In this document: one piece after another, positions 43,127-51,356 of the stretch | Layout of the letters: the number at the start of each line of letters is the position of its first letter | Position numbering within the stretch: the stretch's first letter is position 1 | NCBI GenBank assembly: GCA_029855935.1 | Contig: JAGSHN010000031.1 | Coordinates: 62,001-126,000 of the forward strand | DNA: 64,000 bases | Reading direction: 5' to 3' | Origin: Candidatus Thorarchaeota archaeon | GTDB taxonomy: Archaea; Asgardarchaeota; Thorarchaeia; Thorarchaeales; Thorarchaeaceae | The notes under the pieces: generated by a model | What the model was told of the DNA's origin: nothing | Database searches by the model: none | What the model saw: the letters and a program-made list of their open reading frames with translations, nothing else | Position numbers and translations under genes: made by a program

Positions 43127-43154
43127 GGAGCAGACGTCAGGCAGGCCTGCAAGA

Positions 43155-43174
43155 GGGAGCAGCTCATCGCTCCC
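43155..43174. terminator. Hairpin between the membrane protein and longin genes
   Basis: GGGAGC-AGCTCATC-GCTCCC (6 bp stem, 8-base loop) lies in the 139 bp spacer between these convergent genes, next to a perfect 10-base palindrome GCAGGCCTGC. No T-run follows, so the role as a terminator is tentative. Confidence 0.35.
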
Positions 43175-43265
43175 TACATCTGTCAGAAGGAGTGATGACC
43201 ACGTCAGATCAGACCATCTACTAGCGACTACGGGCCTACGCAGAGAGTAATGTCTCTCCAGCCAC

Positions 43266-43880
43266 TCACTCACCAAGCTCTTTCCACTGGAGTATCTTCA
43301 TGTCCTCGAGAGTGTGTAGAGCCTTCTGGACATCCTTGAGGTGCATCCCGAGCTGGTCGGCAATCGCTCGGGCAGTCAGGTTGCCCTTGCACATCTTCGC
43401 AACATCGTAGGTTTCCTGGTCCATCTGCCCGAGACGGACGAGCATGGGAGAGACCTTTCCCTTCAGGACAGGTACCAGGACTTTCTTCTCGGAGGCCTTG
43501 CCATCCTTCGTAATCTCGTCAATGGTCCTGCGGAACTCCTCGAATGGCTCAAGATTGCCATCCCAGTCCTGGAGGATCTCGGCATACTTCTTGACGAAGG
43601 CATTATTCACATCCGCAAGGATGGCCATTGCTGTGTTGGTGTCATCAATCTTATCGATTATGCCGGCCACAATGACGTTGTCCTTCAAGGAGAGACAGAT
43701 GTCGAACGCCCCGAAATCGATGACGTGAACGCGGTTGCCGGAACTGAGTTCGCGACCGAATTGGATGAGCGCTGTCAAGAAGCCGCTGATGAGGTTCGGA
43801 TCGATGTCAGCCTCGCCATATTTCCTGTCAAGCACGCACAGCCCGCTGTCCGCGATGAGAACGTAGATTGCCTGTATCAA
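43266..43880 (-). CDS. Longin-like domain protein with a C-terminal winged helix
   Basis: 204 residues from TTG 43880 (GGAGAG upstream). The N-terminal about 115 residues look like a longin domain: MIQAIYVLIADSGLCVLD (first strand), DIDPNLISGFLTALIQFG (helix), strands HVIDFGAFDICLSL and NVIVAGIIDKIDD, then a long helix (AILADVNNAFVKKYAEILQ). The C-terminal about 55 residues are a winged helix (LTARAIADQLGMHLKDVQKA). Longin folds occur in eukaryotic trafficking GTPase partners (SNAREs, adaptor subunits, GEFs) and are typical of Asgard archaea. This may be a small-GTPase regulator; partner unknown. Confidence 0.7.
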   Translation of the reverse strand: MIQAIYVLIADSGLCVLDRKYGEADIDPNLISGFLTALIQFGRELSSGNRVHVIDFGAFDICLSLKDNVIVAGIIDKIDDTNTAMAILADVNNAFVKKYAEILQDWDGNLEPFEEFRRTIDEITKDGKASEKKVLVPVLKGKVSPMLVRLGQMDQETYDVAKMCKGNLTARAIADQLGMHLKDVQKALHTLEDMKILQWKELGE

Positions 43881-44008
43881 CTCATAGTCTCTCCCGACTG
43901 TGGTCTCTAGGCTGTAGTCATCATTGCTTTATATCAATTCTCGTGGTCTCTCCCGGAGGCGATAGACCTTTCTGTGGATAGATACTGCCACGGCGTGGTG
44001 AGAATCTC

Positions 44009-44704
44009 GTGGACACGGCCAAAGACGCTCGCATTCTCCTTGTCGAAGATGCGCTCAATCGAATGCTCGCAGTTGTCAAGCAGCGGCGTCTGAAGACCTA
44101 CCTAGACTATGCTGCTCTGGCAGCCGCACTCAATGACGCACATGGCGCCCTCTACGAGGTCAAGTATTCCTATGCCGATGCGGAGCAGGTCTTGAATCTA
44201 CCAGCCACAACACGTGTCGTGGCCGCGGCAGAGGCCGTCGCCAAAGCAGTAGGCGATGCTATGAACTCGGGCTACAAGCCGGGCAGTACTGGTGAGAAAC
44301 TGGCCTTGGCAGAGCTGAACTATGGAACAAGAATCATCACGGGCTTTCCAAGACGTCTGAGAAACGGTAGTGACGATCCTGGGATGGCCACCGACATAAT
44401 TGCTGTCGAGACCACACAGGTGTCCGAGGTGAAGGGGTCCGAGAATCTGCTCGAGTGCAGATGCACAGACGGCTCCCGGATATGGACCGTTGTGACAAAC
44501 ATCAGAGAGGTGAGACCCAATATGACCCTTGCTGCAGCTGTATTGCCGCCTGCAGAGTTTATGGGAGTCATTAGTGAGGCGATGTTCCTGAGCAAGAATG
44601 TCCTCCCGGAGGGGACAGCCCTGGGAGTCATCGAGCAACCCACGCCGGACATTCTGAAACAGGCTCGCGCACAGGTCCTTGCCATAGTAAAGAGGCTGAT
44701 GTAG
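44009..44704 (+). CDS. tRNA-binding (EMAP-II/OB-fold) domain protein
   Basis: 231 residues from GTG 44009. The first about 115 residues are helical (AALAAALNDAHGALYEVKYS). The C-terminal part has the tRNA-binding OB-fold pattern of Arc1p, EMAP-II and the MetRS beta chain: VVTNIREVRPNMTLAAAVLPPAEFMGVISEAMFLS, here in pieces (TNIREVRPNMTL, PPAEFMGVISEAMFLS). The family binds tRNA or helps an aminoacyl-tRNA synthetase. No synthetase catalytic domain is present. The next gene starts right after its stop (44705). Confidence 0.7.
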   Translation: MDTAKDARILLVEDALNRMLAVVKQRRLKTYLDYAALAAALNDAHGALYEVKYSYADAEQVLNLPATTRVVAAAEAVAKAVGDAMNSGYKPGSTGEKLALAELNYGTRIITGFPRRLRNGSDDPGMATDIIAVETTQVSEVKGSENLLECRCTDGSRIWTVVTNIREVRPNMTLAAAVLPPAEFMGVISEAMFLSKNVLPEGTALGVIEQPTPDILKQARAQVLAIVKRLM

Positions 44705-45052
44705 ATGGTGGGACTGCGAGAGATACAGCAGAGACTCAGACAGTTCGAGGAGGCACGTGGATGGAACAGATTCCCCGCATCTCAGGTCTTCACTCATCTC
44801 ATTGAGGAGCTGGGGGAGATATCACGGTATATAACGGTGGAGGAGGGCTACAAGGCCATCGGGCTGGGCCATGAGGCGCCAGACAGATCGGGACTCGCAA
44901 GAGAATTCGCCCAGGTCTTTTCCCTCTTCGTTCAGCTCGCCAACCACTTTGGGATTGATCTTGAGGCCAGTGTCCTGCGTGAGATTGAGCTGATGGAGAA
45001 GAGGTTCCCGGCGCGAGAATGGCGTGAATACATGAGCGGAGAGGAAGGGTGA
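44705..45052 (+). CDS. MazG-like nucleotide pyrophosphohydrolase-fold protein
   Basis: 115 residues from ATG 44705 directly after the previous stop. The MazG core pattern is present: WNRFPASQVFTHLIEELGEI, with Glu residues in EELGE and a further acidic helix (LAREFAQVFSLFVQLANHFGID), the layout of the magnesium-binding EExxE and ExxD motifs. The EExxD pair is only partly conserved. Enzymes of this fold hydrolyse nucleoside triphosphates to monophosphates. Probably one operon with the tRNA-binding gene. Confidence 0.75.
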   Translation: MVGLREIQQRLRQFEEARGWNRFPASQVFTHLIEELGEISRYITVEEGYKAIGLGHEAPDRSGLAREFAQVFSLFVQLANHFGIDLEASVLREIELMEKRFPAREWREYMSGEEG

Positions 45053-45089
45053 CTCGATAGCGCAGGCCACCTGAGGCCGTCTCAGCTAC

Positions 45090-45527
45090 TCATTTCATCT
45101 TCCGATGGGCGTCGAGTTCCTTCTTGGCCAGGTCCTCAAGGTCCTTTGTCGCGGCCAACAGGCCAAGTGCCCTGTTGCTCACTGCCTTGATGTTCTTTTC
45201 CTTTGCCCACTGCGCCAGACCAGTCACGAGCGGGCCGAGCGCAGTGCGAGCAGCCTCAACAGTGCCGACTGCCTTTCCAAGAAGCTCAAGGGCATTCTTG
45301 GGCTTGAGACGTGCCTCCGCCACACGCAACCAGACAAGAGCATGAATCATGTAGAGTGCATCAAGCATCAGTGTTGGTGACTTCGGGTTCTCCTGAACTT
45401 TGGCGATCAGACGATTCTTACGGGTCTCGAAGACATCCTTGAACAGGTTGTAGGCCTTCTTGTAACTACCCTTGTCGAGCTCTATGATACCCTTCTGAAG
45501 CTTCTCATCGGTCTCGGACAATCGCAC
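45090..45527 (-). CDS. Helical TPR-like small protein
   Basis: 145 residues, all helical. The opening ETDEKLQKGIIELDKGSYKK is a TPR-like helix pair, followed by KAYNLFKDVFETRKNRL and AEARLKPKNALELLGKAVG, the two-helix pattern of tetratricopeptide repeats. The end is Lys-rich. TTG 45521, spaced 7 nt from GGAGG, is an alternative to GTG 45527. No known family. A helper or adaptor role is likely. It is convergent with the MazG-like gene. Confidence 0.55.
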   Translation of the reverse strand: MRLSETDEKLQKGIIELDKGSYKKAYNLFKDVFETRKNRLIAKVQENPKSPTLMLDALYMIHALVWLRVAEARLKPKNALELLGKAVGTVEAARTALGPLVTGLAQWAKEKNIKAVSNRALGLLAATKDLEDLAKKELDAHRKMK

Positions 45528-45680
45528 GCCTCCGCCAGCCGTTTAGGTATATGCGCAGTTCAAGATACCCACGACACTATTATGACTTTCTGCGCCGAAA
45601 GCCACCGAGAACCCGGGGCGACACAGGGACCATCAGCCAGTCTCGCGAGAGACCCAGCATATCGCTCTTGAACTCGGGAG

Positions 45681-45689
45681 TATTTAAAT
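45681..45689 (+). promoter_or_regulatory. Candidate TATA box of the PaaK-like ligase gene
   Basis: TATTTAAAT, a strong archaeal-type TATA sequence, 83-91 nt before the ATG at 45772 in a 244 bp gene-free spacer. Confidence 0.5.
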
Positions 45690-45771
45690 CACGGTACTTG
45701 AAAGTGAACAGCCACTTGGAGTGAACACGCCCAAGGCGTGTGCCACCACACTACCACACGGAGGATAGCGG

Positions 45772-47364
45772 ATGACCAAGACCACTCTCACGTTTCAGGA
45801 ACTCAAGCGGATATCGGACCGCGAGATAAGGGAGATGCAAGATCGGAAGTTCAGGGCGTTCATCAGGTATCAAGTGTGGCCCAACCACCCCTACTACAGA
45901 CATCTGTTCAAGGAGAACAACATAGACCCGTTCAATATCACCTGCATGCGAGACTGGGAGAAGTATCAGATCCCCCTTGTCCGTAAGGTCGACTACAAGG
46001 ACCACATCCGGGAGTTCGTGCTCAATCCGATGGAGGAGGACGGAAAGGAACGCGACCCTGCCAACATCGTGAAGAGTGTGATGGCCTATGCGAAGGCCTC
46101 CGGCAAGAGTGACCTGTACGCATTCCTTCGGAACAACGGTATCCGTGTGAAGCTACATATCGGCGCAGATGCGGCAATGGAACGAATCAAGGAGAGACTT
46201 GCCTATCTGTACAGCCCACTCCAGTTCTGGCTCAGTTCAGGCCGTGCCTCCGGTATGCCGGCCCCCGTATTTCTCACTCGGTACGACAATGACCTTCTGT
46301 ATCGCAACTGCGTGAAGGTGGGACAGATGGCCGTCGATCCGTGGGTGGGGACCGGATGGAAGCTTGTCAGTATGAACTTGTTTCCGTACGCACCGCATCT
46401 TGGTTGGCACGCTGTCAACATGGGCCTGAAACAGATGTCCGAGTTCTACGTGGCGACAAGCGCTGGCGGTGCAATTCCGACGCCCAAGCTCGTCGAGATT
46501 GCCAAGCTATTCAAGGTGAACGGCTTTGCAGGGATGCCCAGCTATCTCAGGAACCGCTTCTTCAGAGCGATGAAAGAGATGGACTATGAGGCCCCAGAGA
46601 AGGTGGTCGTCCTGCTGGCGGGCGAGAAGATCTATCCGCCGGTCGTGGACGACATCGTGGACACGCTGACCAGCAAGGGTGCCAAGGAGGTCCGTGTCGT
46701 CGGCGGCTATGCGTCGTCGGAGAGTAAGATCTCGTTCGCTGTGCAGTGCTCCTACGAAGGTCCATACCACAATGTCAGTCCTCTGATTCTCTCATTCGAG
46801 TTCGTCCGGGTCAATGACGATGGTTCGTGGGAGTTTGTGGACGACGACGAGCCGGGTCACGTGACGCTCTTCCATCTCGACGGCACTGGCACGGTCTTTG
46901 AGGGATTCCTGCTTGGTGACATCTCAAGTCGCCACGAGCGGGGTTGCTGCCCGATCTGCGGAATGGAGGGACCCTTCTTCTGGGACATCGGCCGACAGAA
47001 CGACGTTGAGGCCCAGATCGACATAATGGGCATCAGCGAGAAGAAGATCAAGGGGGCAACAGTCAATCTCACAGCGCTGAGGACCGACCTGTTGAGCATA
47101 GACGGCATAGAGGAGCTCCAGATAGAGATTGCAAAGGAGGACCCCAACGACCCCTACAGCATGGATGTCCTCAACATCTATGTCGCGTTGTACGGTGGGG
47201 CCGAAGGACGGAGAGACGAGATAGTCAGAGAGGTGCAGCAGGTGACTAAGAATGCTGCCGAGATCACTCCGCGCGTATTTGTCATATCCTTCGAGGAGCT
47301 GATCGAGCGAAGCGGTGGAATGAAGTTCATGGAGATCAGCGACGTCAGACCCCGCCCCGCATAG
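45772..47364 (+). CDS. Phenylacetate-CoA ligase-like (PaaK family) adenylate-forming enzyme
   Basis: 530 residues. It resembles the PaaK group: FIRYQVWPNHPYYRHLF (N-terminal), LWLSSGR-type substrate-binding loop (QFWLSSGRASGMPAPVFL), MPSYLRNRFFRAM and the AMP region VVLLAGEKIYPP, then LLGDISSRHE with the conserved Asp and RHE. A short Cys pair CCPICG is inserted before the C-terminal part. PaaK enzymes activate aryl or alkyl acids to CoA thioesters with ATP. The substrate is not clear. ATG 45772 is preceded by GGAGG. A strong TATA sequence lies upstream. Confidence 0.78.
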   Translation: MTKTTLTFQELKRISDREIREMQDRKFRAFIRYQVWPNHPYYRHLFKENNIDPFNITCMRDWEKYQIPLVRKVDYKDHIREFVLNPMEEDGKERDPANIVKSVMAYAKASGKSDLYAFLRNNGIRVKLHIGADAAMERIKERLAYLYSPLQFWLSSGRASGMPAPVFLTRYDNDLLYRNCVKVGQMAVDPWVGTGWKLVSMNLFPYAPHLGWHAVNMGLKQMSEFYVATSAGGAIPTPKLVEIAKLFKVNGFAGMPSYLRNRFFRAMKEMDYEAPEKVVVLLAGEKIYPPVVDDIVDTLTSKGAKEVRVVGGYASSESKISFAVQCSYEGPYHNVSPLILSFEFVRVNDDGSWEFVDDDEPGHVTLFHLDGTGTVFEGFLLGDISSRHERGCCPICGMEGPFFWDIGRQNDVEAQIDIMGISEKKIKGATVNLTALRTDLLSIDGIEELQIEIAKEDPNDPYSMDVLNIYVALYGGAEGRRDEIVREVQQVTKNAAEITPRVFVISFEELIERSGGMKFMEISDVRPRPA

Positions 47365-47428
47365 TGATAGGGAATAGGGGAAAGGATATTACGCGGTCCG
47401 ACGCAGTCCAGAACTAGAGGAGTTCACA

Positions 47429-48391
47429 ATGGCAATCGACTTCGGTCCGGATGATGCCCGTGGATGGGTGGCACCTGAGGAAGAGGCTCTGATACAGCAG
47501 ATGAAGGTCGGTGCCTTGGAGATGGTGCAGCGAACCTTCACGGTCTGGTTCAGACGGGTGCTCGACTATATCCTGGCCTGCGGCATAATCATAGCCGCCT
47601 TGCACCTGACAGCTGGTGTCGTCGTTGTCAGCATTTTTGGTATGACTATGGAGGCACAGCAGGCCATATCAGTCGTCTCTCTCGATCCCTCATCGGTGGT
47701 GGTGAGTCTCTACGCACTGATCATTGAACAGAGCCCGTTGGTGCCCTATGCGATTGTCCTCGGAGTGACAGCAATCATCATCGGCGCGCTGGCCTCCGGA
47801 GCCGCCGTGCGACTGGTCCTGTGGGACTATGGCAATCCAGGTCAGGGAACCGTCCAGGAGAGCGTGTCCTGGTCGGCATCGAACCTGCCACGAGTGGCTG
47901 GCACCATGGTCGCTGTCGGAGTGATCACTGGTGGACTCAATGCGCCTCTTCGTACTCTGATCTCACAGATTCAGGGCCTGAGCGAAGTTCAGATGATGCA
48001 GTTCCTCATCGACAACAGTCGACTGTTCCTGCTCGCCTTTGTACTTGTGATTGTGGGGATATACATCTCGATCCGTATGTTGCCGGTGGTCGCTGCATTG
48101 ATATACGAGGACACGGGAATTGCAGATGCACTCAAGCGAAGTTACGAGCTGACATCCGGCGCCTTCTGGCACACTGTGGGATCATACCTCGCACTGGCTA
48201 TAGCAGTGGGGATTGTGAACTACTTTCTGAGTCTGATTGTGGGGTCACTGTTGTACGCTGTGTATATGGGATCCGTCATCACATATGCCATCGTCACTAT
48301 GCTGACGGGACCAGTCTACTACGTGTACGTCGGTATTCTCTACCGAGACCTCAGGGCACGAGAGGAGATCCGACAACAGCAGTTCTGGTAG
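47429..48391 (+). CDS. Multi-pass membrane protein (GPDPase membrane-domain-like)
   Basis: 320 residues from ATG 47429. About six membrane segments (e.g. YILACGIIIAALHLTAGVV, LLAFVLVIVGIYISIRMLPV). The stretch LKRSYELTSGAFWHTVGSYL is the mark of the membrane domain found in some glycerophosphoryl diester phosphodiesterases and in related DUF families. No catalytic domain is attached. Function unknown. It follows the PaaK-like gene by 64 nt on the same strand and may share its transcript. Confidence 0.6.
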   Translation: MAIDFGPDDARGWVAPEEEALIQQMKVGALEMVQRTFTVWFRRVLDYILACGIIIAALHLTAGVVVVSIFGMTMEAQQAISVVSLDPSSVVVSLYALIIEQSPLVPYAIVLGVTAIIIGALASGAAVRLVLWDYGNPGQGTVQESVSWSASNLPRVAGTMVAVGVITGGLNAPLRTLISQIQGLSEVQMMQFLIDNSRLFLLAFVLVIVGIYISIRMLPVVAALIYEDTGIADALKRSYELTSGAFWHTVGSYLALAIAVGIVNYFLSLIVGSLLYAVYMGSVITYAIVTMLTGPVYYVYVGILYRDLRAREEIRQQQFW

Positions 48392-48463
48392 AGCACCACC
48401 GGTATCGTACTACGCAACAGGTCCTCACGTCTGGCCCCGTATCGTGAGGGCCTGTCCTATTTG

Positions 48464-48982
48464 TCACTGTTGGGATTCTCTCTCCTCTGGTTCATCGGTG
48501 AGAATGCGCTCATACATCTGCACAAGCATCCCCTCATCCTGCTCATAGGGCTCTCCCCACGGGCGAAAGCCGAACTTCTTCATAAGCCGCTCTCCAATCT
48601 TGTGGCCAACGAGGATGTTGCAGTAGTTTCTCTTTAGACCGTGAGCACGCGCATACTCAGCAAACTGGATGTACATCGCTGATGCCAAGCCCGAGGCACG
48701 ACACTCTGGGCTCACTGTCTGGTGCTCGCCATATAGGCCCTTGTCGGTGATCTTGGCCTTGTAGACACCAACTATCCTCCCATTCAGTCTGGCGCCAAAG
48801 TAGTGGTATCCGGCACGCATCTCGTCGATGATCTGTTGGGGGGAGTACATCCGCTTGCGTCTCCACGACTCAGGATAGTCGGTCTCGAGAGGCCAGACTT
48901 GGTGGAACAGCTGCGATATCTCTTCCGCGTCCTCCTCGGTGAACTCGACTATGCGTATGTCCTCAGCAGGAATGTGCGCCAT
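48464..48982 (-). CDS. GNAT family N-acetyltransferase
   Basis: About 172 residues from ATG 48982. The GNAT core is visible: IRIVEFTEEDAEEISQLF at the start, the strand GARLNGRIVGVYKAKI, the acetyl-CoA-binding loop TVSPECRASGLASAMYIQF (a variant of the RxxGxGxA loop) and KKFGFRPWGEPYEQ at the end. It transfers an acetyl group to an amine; the acceptor is unknown. The loop has SGLAS where most have GxGIA. Confidence 0.8.
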   Translation of the reverse strand: MAHIPAEDIRIVEFTEEDAEEISQLFHQVWPLETDYPESWRRKRMYSPQQIIDEMRAGYHYFGARLNGRIVGVYKAKITDKGLYGEHQTVSPECRASGLASAMYIQFAEYARAHGLKRNYCNILVGHKIGERLMKKFGFRPWGEPYEQDEGMLVQMYERILTDEPEERESQQ

Positions 48983-49077
48983 ACGACAGGTCCTCTTCGG
49001 TCTGCTCGTCCAACCGCTATGTTTCCGACCATAGATAAACACTCAGTTGGTGCCCTAGGCACAGGAACGAGCCGTGC

Positions 49078-50190
49078 CTACTGCGAGGCAGCCCAGTCGA
49101 ATGCCTCCTGTATTGGGGTGCAGCCCCCGCACTTGTGACAGCCTGCTCTTGTGCGGTCGGGATTCAGTCCCTCGTCACGGAGGATCTCACCGACACGCTT
49201 GTAGAAGTGGATCGTCTCGCTCATGTCACTCAGATACGACGGTGTGCTGTCAGCCAGCTGACTGCCTGAGGCTGGTCTGAATGGCGTCACGACGGGGAGA
49301 ACACCAGCCTCAGCAATCTGACGAATTCCTTCGAGCGTCAAACTGGAGTCCTCTCCCAGGCCGTGCAGAATGAAGGTGCTGGCATTACCCCTGCCAAAGA
49401 CAGACACCGCACGCTCCCACGCGCGCCTGTAGAGATCAATGGGGCCGTAGCCGTACTTACCAGGACAGATCAGCCTCCGTATGCGCTCATCAGTCGTCTC
49501 CAGATGAATACCTGCCGCGTCTGCACCCGCTGCAGCCAGCTCGTCAATGAGATTCAGGTCCTGAGGAGGCTCGAACTGGACACCGATAGGGAGATCCGAG
49601 ACCCTCCGGATAGCGGTCACGAGCCGGATGAGACGTCCAATCCCAACATCCTCCGAGTCAGGCGTTCCAGTTGTTATGAGGATGTTGCGGATGACGCCCT
49701 CTGCCTCAGCGGCCTGAACCACCTCCGCAAGCTGCTCGGGAGTCTTCTCAAGAATGGTATCGCCCGCATTCAATGAAGTGGGTATCGTACAGAACTTGCA
49801 CTGTGCGCCACGAGTCCAGTAGCGACACTGCTGATACGCTGTTGTGGCCAGCGTCTCGGAACCGTGCAGCAGGGCGATCTTGAAGTAGGGAACACCATCT
49901 GCTGTCTTCAGGTCGTAGAACTTTGGGCGCGGCACTGCTCGGAGGCGATATCTCCCATCATAGACCCAGACCATCGGATCATCTGTGGGAGTCAGTGGCG
50001 CCGAGTTGAATCTTGTCGCCGCGTCACCGCGGCGCAGTGGCACACCAACGGGCCGCCCGTTGGGCAATACAAAGTATCGTGCCCCTACTGGGCCAGCACC
50101 GCCTCTTCTTGCGCCTGACACATCCTCAGGAACAGCAGCACCCTGGGTCAGAAGCCTGACCTTCAGAGTGAGCAACTCTTCAGCGTTCAT
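49078..50190 (-). CDS. Radical SAM protein (MSMEG_0568-like)
   Basis: 370 residues from ATG 50190. The cluster motif is CRYWTRGAQCKFC, with spacing CX8CX2C rather than the usual CX3CX2C, and a C-terminal HKCGGCTPIQEAFDW may hold further ligands. The barrel includes TTGTPDSEDVG and GVQFEPP. The family has been found with nitrilase and N-acetyltransferase genes; here a GNAT gene lies next to it. Substrate unknown. The GNAT is 95 nt from its end on the same strand, consistent with one operon. Other radical SAM subfamilies cannot be excluded. Confidence 0.7.
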   Translation of the reverse strand: MNAEELLTLKVRLLTQGAAVPEDVSGARRGGAGPVGARYFVLPNGRPVGVPLRRGDAATRFNSAPLTPTDDPMVWVYDGRYRLRAVPRPKFYDLKTADGVPYFKIALLHGSETLATTAYQQCRYWTRGAQCKFCTIPTSLNAGDTILEKTPEQLAEVVQAAEAEGVIRNILITTGTPDSEDVGIGRLIRLVTAIRRVSDLPIGVQFEPPQDLNLIDELAAAGADAAGIHLETTDERIRRLICPGKYGYGPIDLYRRAWERAVSVFGRGNASTFILHGLGEDSSLTLEGIRQIAEAGVLPVVTPFRPASGSQLADSTPSYLSDMSETIHFYKRVGEILRDEGLNPDRTRAGCHKCGGCTPIQEAFDWAASQ

Positions 50191-50247
50191 TGTCGATACT
50201 GGCGTATTCTCGCCTATTATGGACTACCGTTGTGGCCATTGCGTCAT

Positions 50248-51354
50248 TCATTTCCCGCCGATTGCGTCCGCGACCAGTTCGGGTAGGTCGATCACACGCA
50301 CCCTGCCACCACTCGCGTCCTCAAGCATGTCCTTGCAGAACGGACACGCCGTGACGAGAGTCTCGGCCCCGACATCGAGCGCCTGCTGTACTCTCGCCTC
50401 GCCAATAGTGCGTGCGCGATCCGGTCGCAGAGTGCGTAGGCCCGCCCCATTGCCGCAGCACATAGCATTGTCTCCGTGACGCTCCATCTCTCTGAGAGAC
50501 TCAGTGCTCACTCTCTCAATGACTGTGCGAGGCGCATCAAGAACGCCCATATGACGGGCCAGATGGCACGGGTCGTGATACGTGACGGCACCGAGATTCG
50601 AGGCCTGCGGTAGGTGCTCCGCATGCTCGGCGAGGACCTCACTGATGTGAAGGACTGGAACCTTGAGTTCAAGCCCTCGCTCGGAGTAGTCTGACTTGAG
50701 GACACGATAGCATCCCGGGCAGGACACGACTATGGCCTCAGCGTCCATCCCGTTGAGCACGGTAACATTATGTCTCGCCTGTTCAAGGGCAGTATCCTCT
50801 TGGCCCGTCCTGAAGAGGGGTGAGCCGCAACACCATTCGTCGGGGGTCACAACAACTGCATAGCCCAGCGCGCTGAGGACCGCCACTGTGGCCCGAGCAA
50901 TCTCCTGATGCCGATACGCCGAGGTGCAGCCCGTGAAATAGATGACCCTGCGCCCCTCCTGTGGGGACACGTGAAGCCAGTCAGTCCTTCTCTCGTGCGG
51001 CTCGCCGTAGGGATTGTGATGCGTCCTGACGAGGTCTGCAAGCCGGACAATCTCCGATGGCGCCCGTCCCTCCGCGACAATCCGTCTGCGTGTGACCTCA
51101 ACGATTGTTGCGATGTCTATGCCGGTCTTGCAGAGGGTGAGGCAGTTACTGCACTCAAGGCACTCATAGAGCACCTCGATACTTCGGGCATCAAGGGGAC
51201 GGTCCCCACAGGCCTCATAGTGGAGCAGGAGTGCTCTGCCGTGGGGAGTGGGAACGTCGGACCTCCAAGCGAGAAAAGTTGGGCACACATGCCTGCACAT
51301 CTTCGGACAGGCTGCGCACATCCGGACCTGCTCTGCCAACTCCTCTTGGTTCAA
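50248..51354 (-). CDS. Iron-sulfur CCG-domain protein (GlcF/GlpC-like)
   Basis: About 368 residues from TTG 51354, 2 nt after the stop of the flavoprotein gene. Two N-terminal 4Fe-4S sites: CAACPKMCRHVCP and CLECSNCLTLCKTG. Two CCG domains follow, with CCGSPLF, DPCHLARH and CCGNGAGL. Proteins of this type carry electrons from a flavin subunit to a quinone or other carrier. It closes a minus-strand cluster that holds G3P dehydrogenase genes, so it may serve the adjacent alkyl-DHAP-synthase-like flavoprotein, as GlcF does GlcD. Confidence 0.85.
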   Translation of the reverse strand: MNQEELAEQVRMCAACPKMCRHVCPTFLAWRSDVPTPHGRALLLHYEACGDRPLDARSIEVLYECLECSNCLTLCKTGIDIATIVEVTRRRIVAEGRAPSEIVRLADLVRTHHNPYGEPHERRTDWLHVSPQEGRRVIYFTGCTSAYRHQEIARATVAVLSALGYAVVVTPDEWCCGSPLFRTGQEDTALEQARHNVTVLNGMDAEAIVVSCPGCYRVLKSDYSERGLELKVPVLHISEVLAEHAEHLPQASNLGAVTYHDPCHLARHMGVLDAPRTVIERVSTESLREMERHGDNAMCCGNGAGLRTLRPDRARTIGEARVQQALDVGAETLVTACPFCKDMLEDASGGRVRVIDLPELVADAIGGK

Positions 51355-51356
51355 TG

